NCBI GenBank assembly: GCA_028279875.1
Contig: JANQMU010000005.1
Coordinates: 1-64,000 of the forward strand
Reading direction: 5' to 3'
DNA length: 64,000 bases
From: Rhizobiaceae bacterium
GTDB lineage: Bacteria; Pseudomonadota; Alphaproteobacteria; Rhizobiales; Rhizobiaceae
This document shows positions 33,205 to 41,935 of the stretch, piece after piece (position 1 is the stretch's first letter; every line of letters starts with the position of its first letter). A program made the position numbers and the translations under genes. The notes beneath the pieces are model-generated. The model saw only the letters and a list, made by a program, of their open reading frames with translations, was not told the origin of the DNA and did not search any database.

Positions 33205-33236
33205 CGTATATAAGAAAGCCGTTTTGGGACTGCAAG
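33205..33236 (-). promoter_or_regulatory. Heat-shock (RpoH, sigma-32) promoter of dnaK
   Basis: Read on the - strand, CTTG (33236-33233) is followed after 18 bases by CTTATATACG (33214-33205). This matches the alphaproteobacterial sigma-32 pattern CTTG-N17/18-CYTATNTNNG at every defined position. Transcription would start near 33197, leaving a leader of about 95 bases before dnaK. Confidence 0.85.
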
Positions 33237-33427
33237 GCAGGATTCGGATTCGACGCTCGCGCTTCGCGTGACCGCCGATAGCATTGCTGACGGCATGTGG
33301 AAAGGCCCTGATTTCAAAGGGCTTGCTTTTTTTGAATCTCCAGCATGGCATCGGGTGTTTCGGGCGCCGCGATTGCCGGCCCGCACGGCCGCCGGGCGGA
33401 CTGCTTTTCGGCCCGTTTGATCGGCGC

Positions 33428-35596
33428 TCAGTCTCCAAGGATGATGTCGAGCATGGACCGGCCCTGCCGGTTGCCCTGCGCGATGTCGGCCGGCGGCACG
33501 GGCCCGCGGGTCGAGCCGGTGCTGTCGGGCGAGATTCCGGCTTGCGGAACCGCATCGGCGACCGGACGCGCCGGCAGCCGCACCGGCCCCGTATCCGGCC
33601 GGGTGACCGGCACGGCGACGCGGCTCGGATCGGCCGGCACCGCATACCGGCCCGGCAGGCTGGCGCGCGCCCGTCCGTCATGCGCCCGTTCCATGAAGGC
33701 GCGCCAGGCGACAGCCGGCAGGGCGCCGCCGGTCACTTTTTTTGTCGGTTCGCCATTGTCGTTGCCGAACCACACGCCGGTCGCCAGTTCGGCCGTATAT
33801 CCGACGAACAGAGCATCGCGGAAGGCCTGGCTCGTTCCCGTCTTGCCGGCTGCCTGGTGGCGCCGCAGGCGGGCCTTGCGGCCGGTGCCTTCATTGACCG
33901 CCTCCACCAGCATGCCGTTCATCATGGCGATGATGTCCGGCCGCAGGACCCGCGGCGGGTTGTCATAGGTGTTTTCATAAAGCACCCGGCCGCTGGCCGT
34001 CGAAATCCGGCGGATGATATGCGGCGTCGCCTTGTAACCGCCATTCATGAAAGGCGCATAGGCCGCCGTCAGTTCGGTCAAGGTGACCTCGGAGGTGCCC
34101 AGCGCGATCGACGCATTGGTCTGAAGCGCCGATTCAATGCCCAGCCGCCTCGCCGTCTTTGCGACATTCTTCGGCCCGGCCTCCATGACCAGTTGCGCCG
34201 CAACCGTGTTCAGGGATTTCGCCAGGGCTTCCGACAGCGTCACCGGGCCGCGATATTTTTCGTCATAATTGGACGGGGTCCATTTGCCGATGCGGATCGG
34301 CGCGTCGTTGCGGACCGAATGCGGCGTGCGGCCCATTTCCAGCGCCGTGGCGTAGACGAAGGGCTTGAAAGCCGATCCCGGCTGCCGTTTTGCCTTGGTG
34401 GCCCGGTCGAACTGACTGGCGGCATAGTCGTAGCCGCCGACTAGGGCGCGGATCGCGCCGGTCCCGTCGATGGACACCAGGGCGCCCTGGGACACGTCGA
34501 GGGCCTTGCCGTCCCTGTCGATGGCTTCGCGAATGGCGGCTTCCGCGCTCTGCTGGACCGGCAGGCTGATGGTGGTGTGAACGACCAGGTCCCGGGTGAT
34601 TTCGCCGCCGATCAGCGCTTCGAGCTGATCCATCACCAGGTCGGCGGCATAGTTCTCCGCGCCGCTCCAATAGCTCTTTGCCTTGGTCGGCGGGCGCGTC
34701 ATGGCGGTGGTGATTTCCCGATCCGTGACGAAGCCTTCCTCGCGCATCGCCTCCAGCACCAGTTGCGCCCGTGTCTCGGCGGCTTCTGGATTGCGGGCCG
34801 GCGACAGCCGCGAGGGCGCCTTGAGCAGGCCGGCCAGCAGCGCCGCCTGGGCCAGATTGACGTCGCGGGCCGGCTTTTTGAAATAGCGCCGCGAGGCCGC
34901 CTCCACACCATAGGAACCGGATCCGAAATAGACCCGGTTCAGATACATTTCGAGAATCTGGTCCTTGGAGAATTTGTGTTCCAGCCAGAAGGCGAGCAGC
35001 ACCTCCTGAACCTTGCGCTCCACTGTGCGTTCCGGCGAAAGAAACAGGTTTTTCGCCAGTTGCTGGGTCAGGGTCGAACCGCCCTGGACCATGCGGCCGG
35101 CCATGACATTGCTGACCATCGCCCGCGCAAGGCCGATCGGATCGATGCCGACATGCGAATAAAAGCGCCGGTCCTCGATGGCGATCACGGCCTGCGGAAT
35201 ATAGGGCGACATGCGGCTCAATGTCAGCGCCTCGCCGCCGGTGACGCCGCGATTGGCCATGGTCGCGCCCTCGGCCGAGACGATCTTGACATTGGGCGGC
35301 CGCTCGGGAACGGCCCAGCTTGTCGCGCTCGGCATTCTGGCGCCGTAGAAGGCGACGATGCCGGCAATGCCGATACCGCCCCACAGACCGATCACACAGC
35401 ACCAGTAGAGGCCGCGTTTCAGAAAATGGCCGAAGGTGCGCCTTGCCGCTCCGGAGCGCGATGTGCCGCGCCGCTTTCGCTTGCCCGCCCGGCCGCTGGT
35501 CTTGCGGCCCTTCGGGCCGGCACGCGGCGCCTTCTTTTTCCTGCCGCCCTCGAAGGAGGGTTCGACGCGCTTCTGCTTTTTGCGGGGTCCGGCCAT
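33428..35596 (-). CDS. Class A penicillin-binding protein (PBP1A family), bifunctional
   Basis: This 722-residue enzyme is anchored in the inner membrane and polymerises and crosslinks peptidoglycan in the periplasm. In order it has a very basic cytoplasmic tail (about residues 1-60, rich in Lys and Arg), a membrane helix near 65-85, a GT51 glycosyltransferase domain (AIEDRRFYSHVGID, QGGSTLTQQLAKN) and a transpeptidase domain with GSAFKPFVY (catalytic Ser), SLN and KTGTS. I chose ATG 35596; a TTG three codons earlier is possible. It is monocistronic and borders an accessory region. Confidence 0.92.
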   Translation of the reverse strand: MAGPRKKQKRVEPSFEGGRKKKAPRAGPKGRKTSGRAGKRKRRGTSRSGAARRTFGHFLKRGLYWCCVIGLWGGIGIAGIVAFYGARMPSATSWAVPERPPNVKIVSAEGATMANRGVTGGEALTLSRMSPYIPQAVIAIEDRRFYSHVGIDPIGLARAMVSNVMAGRMVQGGSTLTQQLAKNLFLSPERTVERKVQEVLLAFWLEHKFSKDQILEMYLNRVYFGSGSYGVEAASRRYFKKPARDVNLAQAALLAGLLKAPSRLSPARNPEAAETRAQLVLEAMREEGFVTDREITTAMTRPPTKAKSYWSGAENYAADLVMDQLEALIGGEITRDLVVHTTISLPVQQSAEAAIREAIDRDGKALDVSQGALVSIDGTGAIRALVGGYDYAASQFDRATKAKRQPGSAFKPFVYATALEMGRTPHSVRNDAPIRIGKWTPSNYDEKYRGPVTLSEALAKSLNTVAAQLVMEAGPKNVAKTARRLGIESALQTNASIALGTSEVTLTELTAAYAPFMNGGYKATPHIIRRISTASGRVLYENTYDNPPRVLRPDIIAMMNGMLVEAVNEGTGRKARLRRHQAAGKTGTSQAFRDALFVGYTAELATGVWFGNDNGEPTKKVTGGALPAVAWRAFMERAHDGRARASLPGRYAVPADPSRVAVPVTRPDTGPVRLPARPVADAVPQAGISPDSTGSTRGPVPPADIAQGNRQGRSMLDIILGD

Positions 35597-35744
35597 GCGA
35601 TCCAACGAAATACCAAACGGGGATTTCTGAAACCTAACGGCGTCAATTTAAGGGCGCGTTAATGGTGTTGTTAATGTGTCCCTGAGACCGCAGCCCAGCG
35701 CCGGCGTGGCGCTGGCATTCGGGATTCGGAGGTGTTGGCAACGC

Positions 35745-35893
35745 AAAAAAGTGCCACCGTGGCTGGAGGGGACTAGACACGGTGGCGTTGGGGATGTGAG
35801 CGGCGACCCGGAGAGGGGGGGATGAGGTCGCCGCTCGTGTCTGACGTGGCGGGGGACATGCCTCTCGCCAGACATCGGCATTTTTTTGCCGGT
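35745..35893 (-). ncRNA. Candidate small RNA with three C-rich hairpin loops (alpha-r14 / cuckoo-like)
   Basis: No protein is convincing here, but the - strand holds three consecutive hairpins. Stem 1 is 35866-35874 with 35838-35846 (nine pairs, one G-U). Stem 2 is 35826-35836 with 35798-35808 (11 perfect pairs). Stem 3 is 35779-35786 with 35753-35760 (eight perfect pairs), ending in six Ts (35750-35745). Each loop carries a pyrimidine or C run: GTCCCCCGCC, TCCCCCCCTCTCC and GTCCCCTCC. These are complementary to Shine-Dalgarno sequences. This matches the layout of rhizobial cuckoo/alpha-r14 RNAs, although their CCUCCUCCC motif is not exact. A weak promoter (TTGAAT, 17 bases, CAAATC) lies at 35928-35900. 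Confidence 0.55.
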
Positions 35894-36263
35894 ACACCCG
35901 ATTTGGTCCGATGATTGTGGCAATTCAAGGACATGATTGAAGGAAAACGGGTCACGACTGCGTGACAGCCGGCCGACTCTGCCCGATCGGCATGGCGGCC
36001 GATCCGTCGCGACCATTTCGCGCAGCTCGTAACAATTAACCATAAGCCGTTCAAACACCGTGATATTTGTCGACCAGCCGCCAGCGGGCATGCAACCGCC
36101 ACCGCTGCCGATGGGACTGTGGACATGGTTGTGCGGGCATGTCGAAGAAAATTTTGAAAGCCTGACGATTCAACGCTCATCGGCACCTGTGGTTCCCGTT
36201 TGCCGACAACATTCAGGAAATGCCACCAGTCTTTCTGGATCGTTTTGTGTTCTGGAGATTATT

Positions 36264-36314
36264 GCGACAATCGTCATTGGCCAGCAACAATCGTCAATCC
36301 CGGACAGCGTATCA
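36264..36314. repeat. Direct repeat, copy 1, beside the first 8-Cys gene
   Basis: This stretch of about 51 bases, starting GCGACAATCG and ending GCGTATCA, is repeated with few changes at 36771-36820 in the same orientation. The two copies bracket the first 8-Cys protein gene, as though that gene had been duplicated or inserted as a cassette. From 35894 to 36263 I see no gene. Confidence 0.75.
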
Positions 36315-36411
36315 CAGTCTTCCATCGCAACATGGCGCATCAGTGGTGTCGTTGCAGCAGGTGTGTGCCCTCCGCCGGCAACACCGCTTTCCCCCGCGGC
36401 TGTCTCTGCAT

Positions 36412-36741
36412 TCAGTTCGCGGTGGGGCACAGAATATCGATTGTCGCGGTTTGCCTCTTTGTCGCAGACCAATTCGTGCAAGTGCAGTTCAAATAATTGT
36501 TGTCTTGTTGCGCCTCGTTGCAAGTCATGCCCTTCACGGGATGACAAACCATATTCATTCCGTTGGGGGTACCGCCGTTACACTGTCCGTAGAAGTCATC
36601 GGTTTGCGACTTCCCCATATCTTCGTAGTGGACACATTTCGCACTGTTCTGGCAGTTTATTTTTATTGGCTTCGCGGTGGCCATACCGGACAACAGGCAC
36701 AGGGCGCTGGCGAGCATGAGAGTTTTGGCCAAATGTTTCAT
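36412..36741 (-). CDS. Secreted 8-cysteine protein, tandem paralogue A
   Basis: The 109-residue product has a clean signal peptide (about residues 1-23, MKHLAKTLMLASALCLLSG, cleavage after ATA or close by). Its mature part has eight cysteines spaced C-x5-C-x17-C-x11-C-x7-C-x11-C-x1-C-x16-C. The same spacing is kept exactly in the paralogue at 37328-37657, as are CVHYEDMGKSQTD and QTATIDILCP. Four disulfides in the periplasm or outside the cell are likely. GGAG precedes the ATG. Base composition is less GC-rich than the neighbours, suggesting transfer. I do not recognise the family and assign no function. Confidence 0.8.
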   Translation of the reverse strand: MKHLAKTLMLASALCLLSGMATAKPIKINCQNSAKCVHYEDMGKSQTDDFYGQCNGGTPNGMNMVCHPVKGMTCNEAQQDNNYLNCTCTNWSATKRQTATIDILCPTAN

Positions 36742-36770
36742 AGACGTCTCCGCTTTTCTTCATTGTCCGG

Positions 36771-36820
36771 GCGACAATCGCCACTGGTCGCGACAATCGT
36801 CAATCCCGGATAGCGTATCA
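36771..36820. repeat. Direct repeat, copy 2, beside the first 8-Cys gene
   Basis: This is the second copy of the element at 36264-36314, sharing GACAATCGTCAATCCCGGA and most of the rest. It lies just upstream of the start of 8-Cys gene A. With copy 1 it brackets that gene. Confidence 0.75.
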
Positions 36821-37145
36821 AACCGACATCCACCCGATGGACGGCCTCGTTGACGTAACAGTGCCCGCCATTGCAGCTTCTGGCAATGTTTAAGGAACGG
36901 GCTGGCAGCGACGAATGCCGATAACAGCAACTGGCGGTGCATGGCCCACCTCAAACCGGAAGCTGTCTCAACGAATCCATGACAGAAATTACAACCAAGT
37001 CTTGTCGAGGCGCAGGCAAGCCGTCACCGCTCCTACACAGCGAATGACGGCAATAGAACGAGCATGGCACAAGCGAACGACAAGCTTCTTCAAAGCCGAC
37101 GCCCCGGTTTTCCCATGAAATCCATCTGCCCTTGAGGTCGGATAA
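36821..37145. other. Intergenic stretch with a possible decayed small gene
   Basis: No intact gene is convincing here. On the - strand a frame from 36942 begins MHRQLLLSAFVAASPF, which resembles a signal peptide, after a GAGGTGGG sequence, but then loses any family-like character. The alternative frame continues as a Cys-containing stretch and ends in a TGA that overlaps the ATG of 8-Cys gene A. This could be a frameshifted small secreted protein gene. The rest, 36960-37145, shows nothing I can name. Confidence 0.3.
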
Positions 37146-37280
37146 TCACTCGCAGGAAATCCCCCATTTAACAAAGATTTGCGCGCCTGCGGACTGGTCG
37201 ACGCCGGAACAGAAGTCGGCGCCCAACGCCGGGACCGGAAAGGAAATCGCGGCCAGTCCGGCGAATGGAAAGCGCTTCAT
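37146..37280 (-). CDS. Possible small secreted peptide (44 residues)
   Basis: The frame starts at ATG 37280, about nine bases after GAAGGGCG, and encodes 44 residues. A signal-peptide-like start (MKRFPFAGLAAISFPVPALGA) is followed by a short mature tail with two cysteines (DFCSGVDQ... and SCE). It lies directly downstream of 8-Cys gene B on the same strand and may form a unit with it. No homology is recognised. The shortness makes this tentative. Confidence 0.4.
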   Translation of the reverse strand: MKRFPFAGLAAISFPVPALGADFCSGVDQSAGAQIFVKWGISCE

Positions 37281-37327
37281 CGCGCCCTTCGCCGGCAACA
37301 CCGCTTCCCCCGCGGCTGTCCCTGCAT

Positions 37328-37657
37328 TCAGTTTGCGACGGGACACAAAATATCGATTGTCGCGGTTTGCTTCTTTGTCGCCGACCAATTCACGCATTCG
37401 CAGGTCATAGATTCGCCGTCTGATACCGCTTTCGAGCATGTCATGTCATTCACGGGATGACAAACCATGGACATTCCGTCGGGGCGACTGCCGTTACACT
37501 GTGCAAAGAAGTTATCGGTTTGCGACTTCCCCATATCTTCGTAGTGGACACATTTCGCACTGTCCTGGCAGTTTATATGTACTTTCTTCGCGGCGGCCAT
37601 ACCGGACAACAGGCACAGGGCGCTGGCGAGTACCAGAGTTTTAGCCAGGCCGTTCAT
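37328..37657 (-). CDS. Secreted 8-cysteine protein, tandem paralogue B
   Basis: This 109-residue protein is the paralogue of the one at 36412-36741. It has the same signal peptide type (LVLASALCLLSGMAAA), the same eight-cysteine spacing throughout, and the shared segments CVHYEDMGKSQTD and NWSATK. AGGGAG lies seven bases before the ATG. The two genes also share about 45 bases spanning the stop and 3' flank (36372-36415 and 37291-37334), so the duplicated unit is larger than the coding region. Differences cluster in the middle and between Cys5 and Cys6. Function is unknown. Confidence 0.8.
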   Translation of the reverse strand: MNGLAKTLVLASALCLLSGMAAAKKVHINCQDSAKCVHYEDMGKSQTDNFFAQCNGSRPDGMSMVCHPVNDMTCSKAVSDGESMTCECVNWSATKKQTATIDILCPVAN

Positions 37658-37749
37658 GGCAGGTCTCCCTGAACAAATGAAGTTTCGTCATTGGTATCCC
37701 ATCGACAGTTGTGCGTAAAGACACTCGCAATCTGGAACGATCCGATGCT

Positions 37750-38679
37750 CTAGTAGGATCGCGTCGGCCGGTCCATGACCCGCCGCCCGAAGAGGCTGGC
37801 GACCAGATCGACCATGAGCTTGGCGGTTTTGCCGCGCTCATCCAGGAACGGGTTCAATTCCACCACATCCAGCGAGGTGACGACGCCGCTGTCGCACAGC
37901 ATCTCCATCACCAGATGCGCCTCGCGAAACGTCGCTCCGCCCGGCACGGTCGTGCCCACGGCCGGGGCGATATCCGGGTCGAGGAAATCGACGTCGAGGC
38001 TGACATGCAGTGTTCCGTCGGCCGCTTTGACGTCATCCAGGAACCCCATCAGAAGCCGGCCGAACCCGTGTTCGTCGATGGCCCGCATATCGTGCACGGT
38101 CACGCCGTTGCGGCGCAGGCTGTCATGCTCGCTGACATCGACCGACCGGATACCGAGCATGCAGACATGGCGCGGATCGATGGGCGCCGGCACCGGCGGG
38201 AACGCCGGGTCGAAGCCGCCCTGGCCGGTAATATAGGCGACCGGGATCCCGTGCAGATTGCCGCTCGTCGTGCTGTCGAGCGTGTGAAAATCGGGATGCG
38301 CATCGAGCCACAGCAAGAACGGCTTGCGTCCGGTTTCGGCCGATTTGCGGGCAACGGCGGGAACACTGCCAAGCGAAATACTGTGGTCGCCGCCCAGAAA
38401 GATCGGCAGGTGATCCCTGTCGACCGCCGTATCGCCCATCGTCCGTATCGCCTCGGCCCAGCCGGCGGTTTCGGCCAGATGCCGGATTGCCCTGTTGGGA
38501 TGATCGATGTCCTTGAGGTCGGGCAGTACGGCATTGCCGAGATCCGTGACCGGGTAGCCGAGCTGTTCGAGCACTGGTTTGATGCCGGCGGTGCGCAGGG
38601 CGTCCGGCCCCATCAGGCATCCCGGCTGGCTGGCCCCGGTTTCGACCGGTGCGCCGATAAGGCAGATCGGTTGCGGCAT
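37750..38679 (-). CDS. rocF: Arginase
   Basis: Arginase hydrolyses arginine to ornithine and urea. The 309-residue protein has the three manganese-binding motifs of the family: GGDHSISLGS, WLDAHPDFHT and SLDVDFLDPDIAP. The last, with SLDVDxxDP, is typical of arginase over agmatinase. It is divergent from polA, with 153 bases between the two starts. No regulator is adjacent. Confidence 0.93.
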   Translation of the reverse strand: MPQPICLIGAPVETGASQPGCLMGPDALRTAGIKPVLEQLGYPVTDLGNAVLPDLKDIDHPNRAIRHLAETAGWAEAIRTMGDTAVDRDHLPIFLGGDHSISLGSVPAVARKSAETGRKPFLLWLDAHPDFHTLDSTTSGNLHGIPVAYITGQGGFDPAFPPVPAPIDPRHVCMLGIRSVDVSEHDSLRRNGVTVHDMRAIDEHGFGRLLMGFLDDVKAADGTLHVSLDVDFLDPDIAPAVGTTVPGGATFREAHLVMEMLCDSGVVTSLDVVELNPFLDERGKTAKLMVDLVASLFGRRVMDRPTRSY

Positions 38680-38832
38680 GGCGGTGTATCCAGAGCTGTT
38701 CCGTCCCGGCGGGGAATCGGTGAAATCACGGCGCCGATCCTAAATCGTGTCCGGCTGAAATGGAAACCATTGTGTTCGTGACCGGCCGGATCGGCATGGA
38801 CCTTGACCGGCCGCTGCGCTATCCCTGTGGCC

Positions 38833-41784
38833 ATGAAAAAAGATGATCACCTCTTTCTCGTCGACGGGTCAGGCTACATATTCCGTGCCTATCACGCACT
38901 GCCGCCTTTGACGCGCAAATCCGACAGCCTGCCAGTTGGCGCGGTGTCCGGATTCTGCAACATGATATGGAAGCTGCTGGCCGAGGCGCGCGACACATCC
39001 GTCGGGGTGACGCCGACCCATCTGGCGGTGATTTTCGACCATTCCTCCCAGACCTTCCGCAAGGATCTCTATCCCGAATACAAGGCCAACCGGTCGGCGC
39101 CGCCGGAAGACCTGGTCCCGCAATTCGGGCTGATCCGCGAAGCGACGCGCGCCTTCAACCTGCCCTGTATCGAACTGGCCGGCTACGAGGCCGACGATCT
39201 GATCGCCACCTATGCCCGGCTTGCCGAAGAGGCCGGCGCCGACACCACCATCATTTCGTCCGACAAGGACCTGATGCAGCTCGTGACCGACCATGTGTCG
39301 ATGTATGACACGATGAAGGACCGGCCAATCGGTGCCGCCGAGGTGATCGAAAAATGGGGCGTGCCGCCGCAGATGATGATCGACCTGCAGTCGCTGACCG
39401 GCGATTCGACCGACAATATTCCCGGCGTTCCGGGCATCGGACCCAAGACCGCCGCGCAACTGCTCGAGACATTCGGCGATCTCGACACGTTGCTGGCGCG
39501 GGCCGGCGAGATCAAGCAGAACAAGCGGCGCGAGAACCTGATCGAATTTGCCGATCAGGCCCGCCTGTCCCGCCAGCTCGTCACCTTGAAGACCGACGCG
39601 CCGGTGACCGACGATCTCGGCAGCTTCGCGCTCGAACCGCAGGACGGTCCGAAGCTCGTTGCATTCCTCAAGGCGATGGAGTTCAGCACCCTGACCCGTC
39701 GCGTCGCCGAGGCGACGGAAACCGATGCAGCGGCTGTCGACCCGGCCGTGGTCGAGGTCGAATGGAGCGCCGAAGCCCGCGGTCCCGATCTCGACCGGGG
39801 CGATGCAACGGCCCGCGATTCCGGTGGCCGGCCGGCAGACGCACAAGGCGGCTGGACACCGCAGGCGCTGGCCGAAGCACGCATCGCCGCGGCGGCCGAT
39901 TCGAAAATCGACACCGCCGGCTACCTGTGCCTGCGCGATCTCGCGGCGCTCGATGCCTTCATCGCCGAAGCCCGCGAAACCGGGGTCGTTGCCTTCGACA
40001 CCGAAACCAATTCGCTGGACCCCATGCAGGCCGAACTGGTCGGGTTTTCGCTGGCCTATCAGCCGCAGGACGCGGCGTCGCTCGCCGCCGGCCCTGTCCG
40101 CGCCGCCTATGTGCCGGTCGGCCACAAGGCCGGCCAGGACGATCTTCTCGGCGGCGGCCCGGCCGAAGGCCAGATCCCCATCGACGATGCGCTGGCAAGC
40201 CTGAAATCGCTGCTTGAGGATCCTTCCGTCCTGAAGATCGCGCAGAACCTCAAATATGACTGGCTGGTGGTCAAGCGCTACGGCATCGAAGTACGCGGCT
40301 ATGACGACACCATGCTGATCTCCTATGCGCTCGATGCCGGCCGCGGCGGCCAGGGCATGGATGCGCTGTCGGAGCGCTGGCTGGGTCACAAGCCGATTTC
40401 CTACAAGGAGGTCGCCGGCAGCGGCAAGGCGGCTGTGACCTTCGACTTTGTCGACATCGACAAGGCGACCGCCTATGCCGCCGAGGATGCGGATGTGACG
40501 CTGCGCCTGTGGCAGGTGCTCAAGCCGCGCCTTGCGGCCGATGGCCTTGCCTCCGTCTATGAGCGGCTGGAGCGGCCGATGGTGCCGGTGCTCGCCCGCA
40601 TGGAGGCGCGCGGCATTTCCGTGGACCGCCAGATCCTGTCGCGCCTGTCGGGCGATTTTGCGCAAGGCGCGGCCGCGCTGGAAGCCGAAATCCAGGAAAT
40701 GGCCGGGGAGAAGTTCAATATCGGCTCGCCCAAGCAACTGGGTGAGATCCTGTTCGGCAAGATGGGCCTGCCGGGTGGCTCGAAGACCAAGACCGGCCAA
40801 TGGTCCACATCCGCGCAGGTGCTGGAGGACCTTGCCGCCGAGGGCCATGAATTCCCGCGCCGGATCGTCGACTGGCGACAGCTCACCAAATTGAAGTCCA
40901 CCTACACGGATGCGCTGCCGGGCTTCATCAATCCCGAGACGAAGCGTGTGCATACATCCTATGCGCTGGCCGCCACCACCACCGGCCGGCTGTCCTCGTC
41001 CGATCCCAATCTGCAGAACATCCCGATCCGCACTGCCGAGGGCCGCAAGATCCGCACGGCCTTCATCTGCGAGAAGGGTCACCGGCTGGTCTCGGCCGAC
41101 TATTCGCAGATCGAATTGCGGGTGCTGGCCCATGTCGCCGACATCGATGCGCTGAAACAGGCCTTCGCCGACGGCATGGATATTCACGCCATGACGGCCT
41201 CGGAAATGTTCGGCGTCCCGGTCAAGGACATGCCGCCGGAGGTCCGGCGCCGCGCCAAGGCCATCAATTTCGGCATTATCTACGGCATTTCGGCCTTCGG
41301 TCTCGCCAACCAGCTCGGCATCCCCCGGTCCGAGGCGAGCGACTATATCAAGACCTATTTCGAGCGTTTCCCGGGCATCAAGGACTATATGGACTCCACC
41401 AAGGCCTTTGCCCGCGAGAACGGCTATGTCGAGACTATTTTCGGCCGCCGCGCCCACTATCCCGACATCACCTCGTCCAACCCGCATATGCGGTCCTTCA
41501 ACGAACGTGCCGCGATCAACGCGCCGATCCAGGGCTCTGCCGCCGACATCATCCGCCGCGCCATGATCAAGATGGAACCGGCACTGGACAGGGCCGGCCT
41601 CGCCGCCCGCATGCTGCTGCAGGTGCATGACGAACTGATCTTCGAAGTGCCCGAAGACGAGGTCGACACAACCATCGATCTCGTCTCCGACGTCATGCGC
41701 AACGCCACCATGCCCGCCCTCGCCATGAAGGTACCGCTCCAGGTCGACGCCCGCGCCGCCACCAACTGGGACGAGGCGCATTAG
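38833..41784 (+). CDS. polA: DNA polymerase I
   Basis: PolA fills gaps and removes RNA primers. The 983-residue protein has the 5' nuclease domain (LFLVDGSGYIFRAYHAL, SSDKDLMQLV, GVPGIGPKTAAQLL), a 3'-5' exonuclease domain that looks active (VAFDTETNSLDPMQAE) and a family A polymerase domain (ADYSQIELRVLAH, RRRAKAINFGIIYGIS, VHDELIFEVP). An insertion of about 60 residues rich in Ala and Asp links the first two domains. ATG 38833 gives MKKDDHLFLV; an in-frame option at 38803 adds ten atypical residues. Confidence 0.96.
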   Translation: MKKDDHLFLVDGSGYIFRAYHALPPLTRKSDSLPVGAVSGFCNMIWKLLAEARDTSVGVTPTHLAVIFDHSSQTFRKDLYPEYKANRSAPPEDLVPQFGLIREATRAFNLPCIELAGYEADDLIATYARLAEEAGADTTIISSDKDLMQLVTDHVSMYDTMKDRPIGAAEVIEKWGVPPQMMIDLQSLTGDSTDNIPGVPGIGPKTAAQLLETFGDLDTLLARAGEIKQNKRRENLIEFADQARLSRQLVTLKTDAPVTDDLGSFALEPQDGPKLVAFLKAMEFSTLTRRVAEATETDAAAVDPAVVEVEWSAEARGPDLDRGDATARDSGGRPADAQGGWTPQALAEARIAAAADSKIDTAGYLCLRDLAALDAFIAEARETGVVAFDTETNSLDPMQAELVGFSLAYQPQDAASLAAGPVRAAYVPVGHKAGQDDLLGGGPAEGQIPIDDALASLKSLLEDPSVLKIAQNLKYDWLVVKRYGIEVRGYDDTMLISYALDAGRGGQGMDALSERWLGHKPISYKEVAGSGKAAVTFDFVDIDKATAYAAEDADVTLRLWQVLKPRLAADGLASVYERLERPMVPVLARMEARGISVDRQILSRLSGDFAQGAAALEAEIQEMAGEKFNIGSPKQLGEILFGKMGLPGGSKTKTGQWSTSAQVLEDLAAEGHEFPRRIVDWRQLTKLKSTYTDALPGFINPETKRVHTSYALAATTTGRLSSSDPNLQNIPIRTAEGRKIRTAFICEKGHRLVSADYSQIELRVLAHVADIDALKQAFADGMDIHAMTASEMFGVPVKDMPPEVRRRAKAINFGIIYGISAFGLANQLGIPRSEASDYIKTYFERFPGIKDYMDSTKAFARENGYVETIFGRRAHYPDITSSNPHMRSFNERAAINAPIQGSAADIIRRAMIKMEPALDRAGLAARMLLQVHDELIFEVPEDEVDTTIDLVSDVMRNATMPALAMKVPLQVDARAATNWDEAH

Positions 41785-41871
41785 GGCCGGCGCCTTGGCC
41801 ATGTCGGTAATGCAACCGAAACCATGATTTGCAGCTGAAACCACCGGCGCTTGCCAATTCGCGGCTGTTGC

Positions 41872-41902
41872 TTGACCTTCCAGTCGCTGGAACCCTTATA
41901 TC
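41872..41902 (+). promoter_or_regulatory. CueR-type copper-responsive promoter of copA
   Basis: TTGACC (41872-41877) and TATATC (41897-41902) are separated by 19 bases, the long spacer typical of MerR-family promoters. The spacer holds the dyad TTCCAG-TCG-CTGGAA. The arrangement closely follows the Escherichia coli copA promoter (TTGACCTTCC...GCTGGAA). The cueR gene lies directly downstream of copA. Confidence 0.88.
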
Positions 41903-41935
41903 GGATACACGCAATGAAACCGATTGGTGCATCCG

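Noticed and set aside
33300..33340. Hairpin followed by Ts on the + strand between dnaK and the PBP gene
   Set aside because: It would terminate + strand transcription, but no + strand gene lies upstream; on the - strand the T-run is poor.
38869..41844. Very long open frame on the - strand opposite polA
   Set aside because: It is antisense to a clear DNA polymerase I gene with all its motifs; in GC-rich DNA the opposite strand often stays open. The translation has no recognisable domain.
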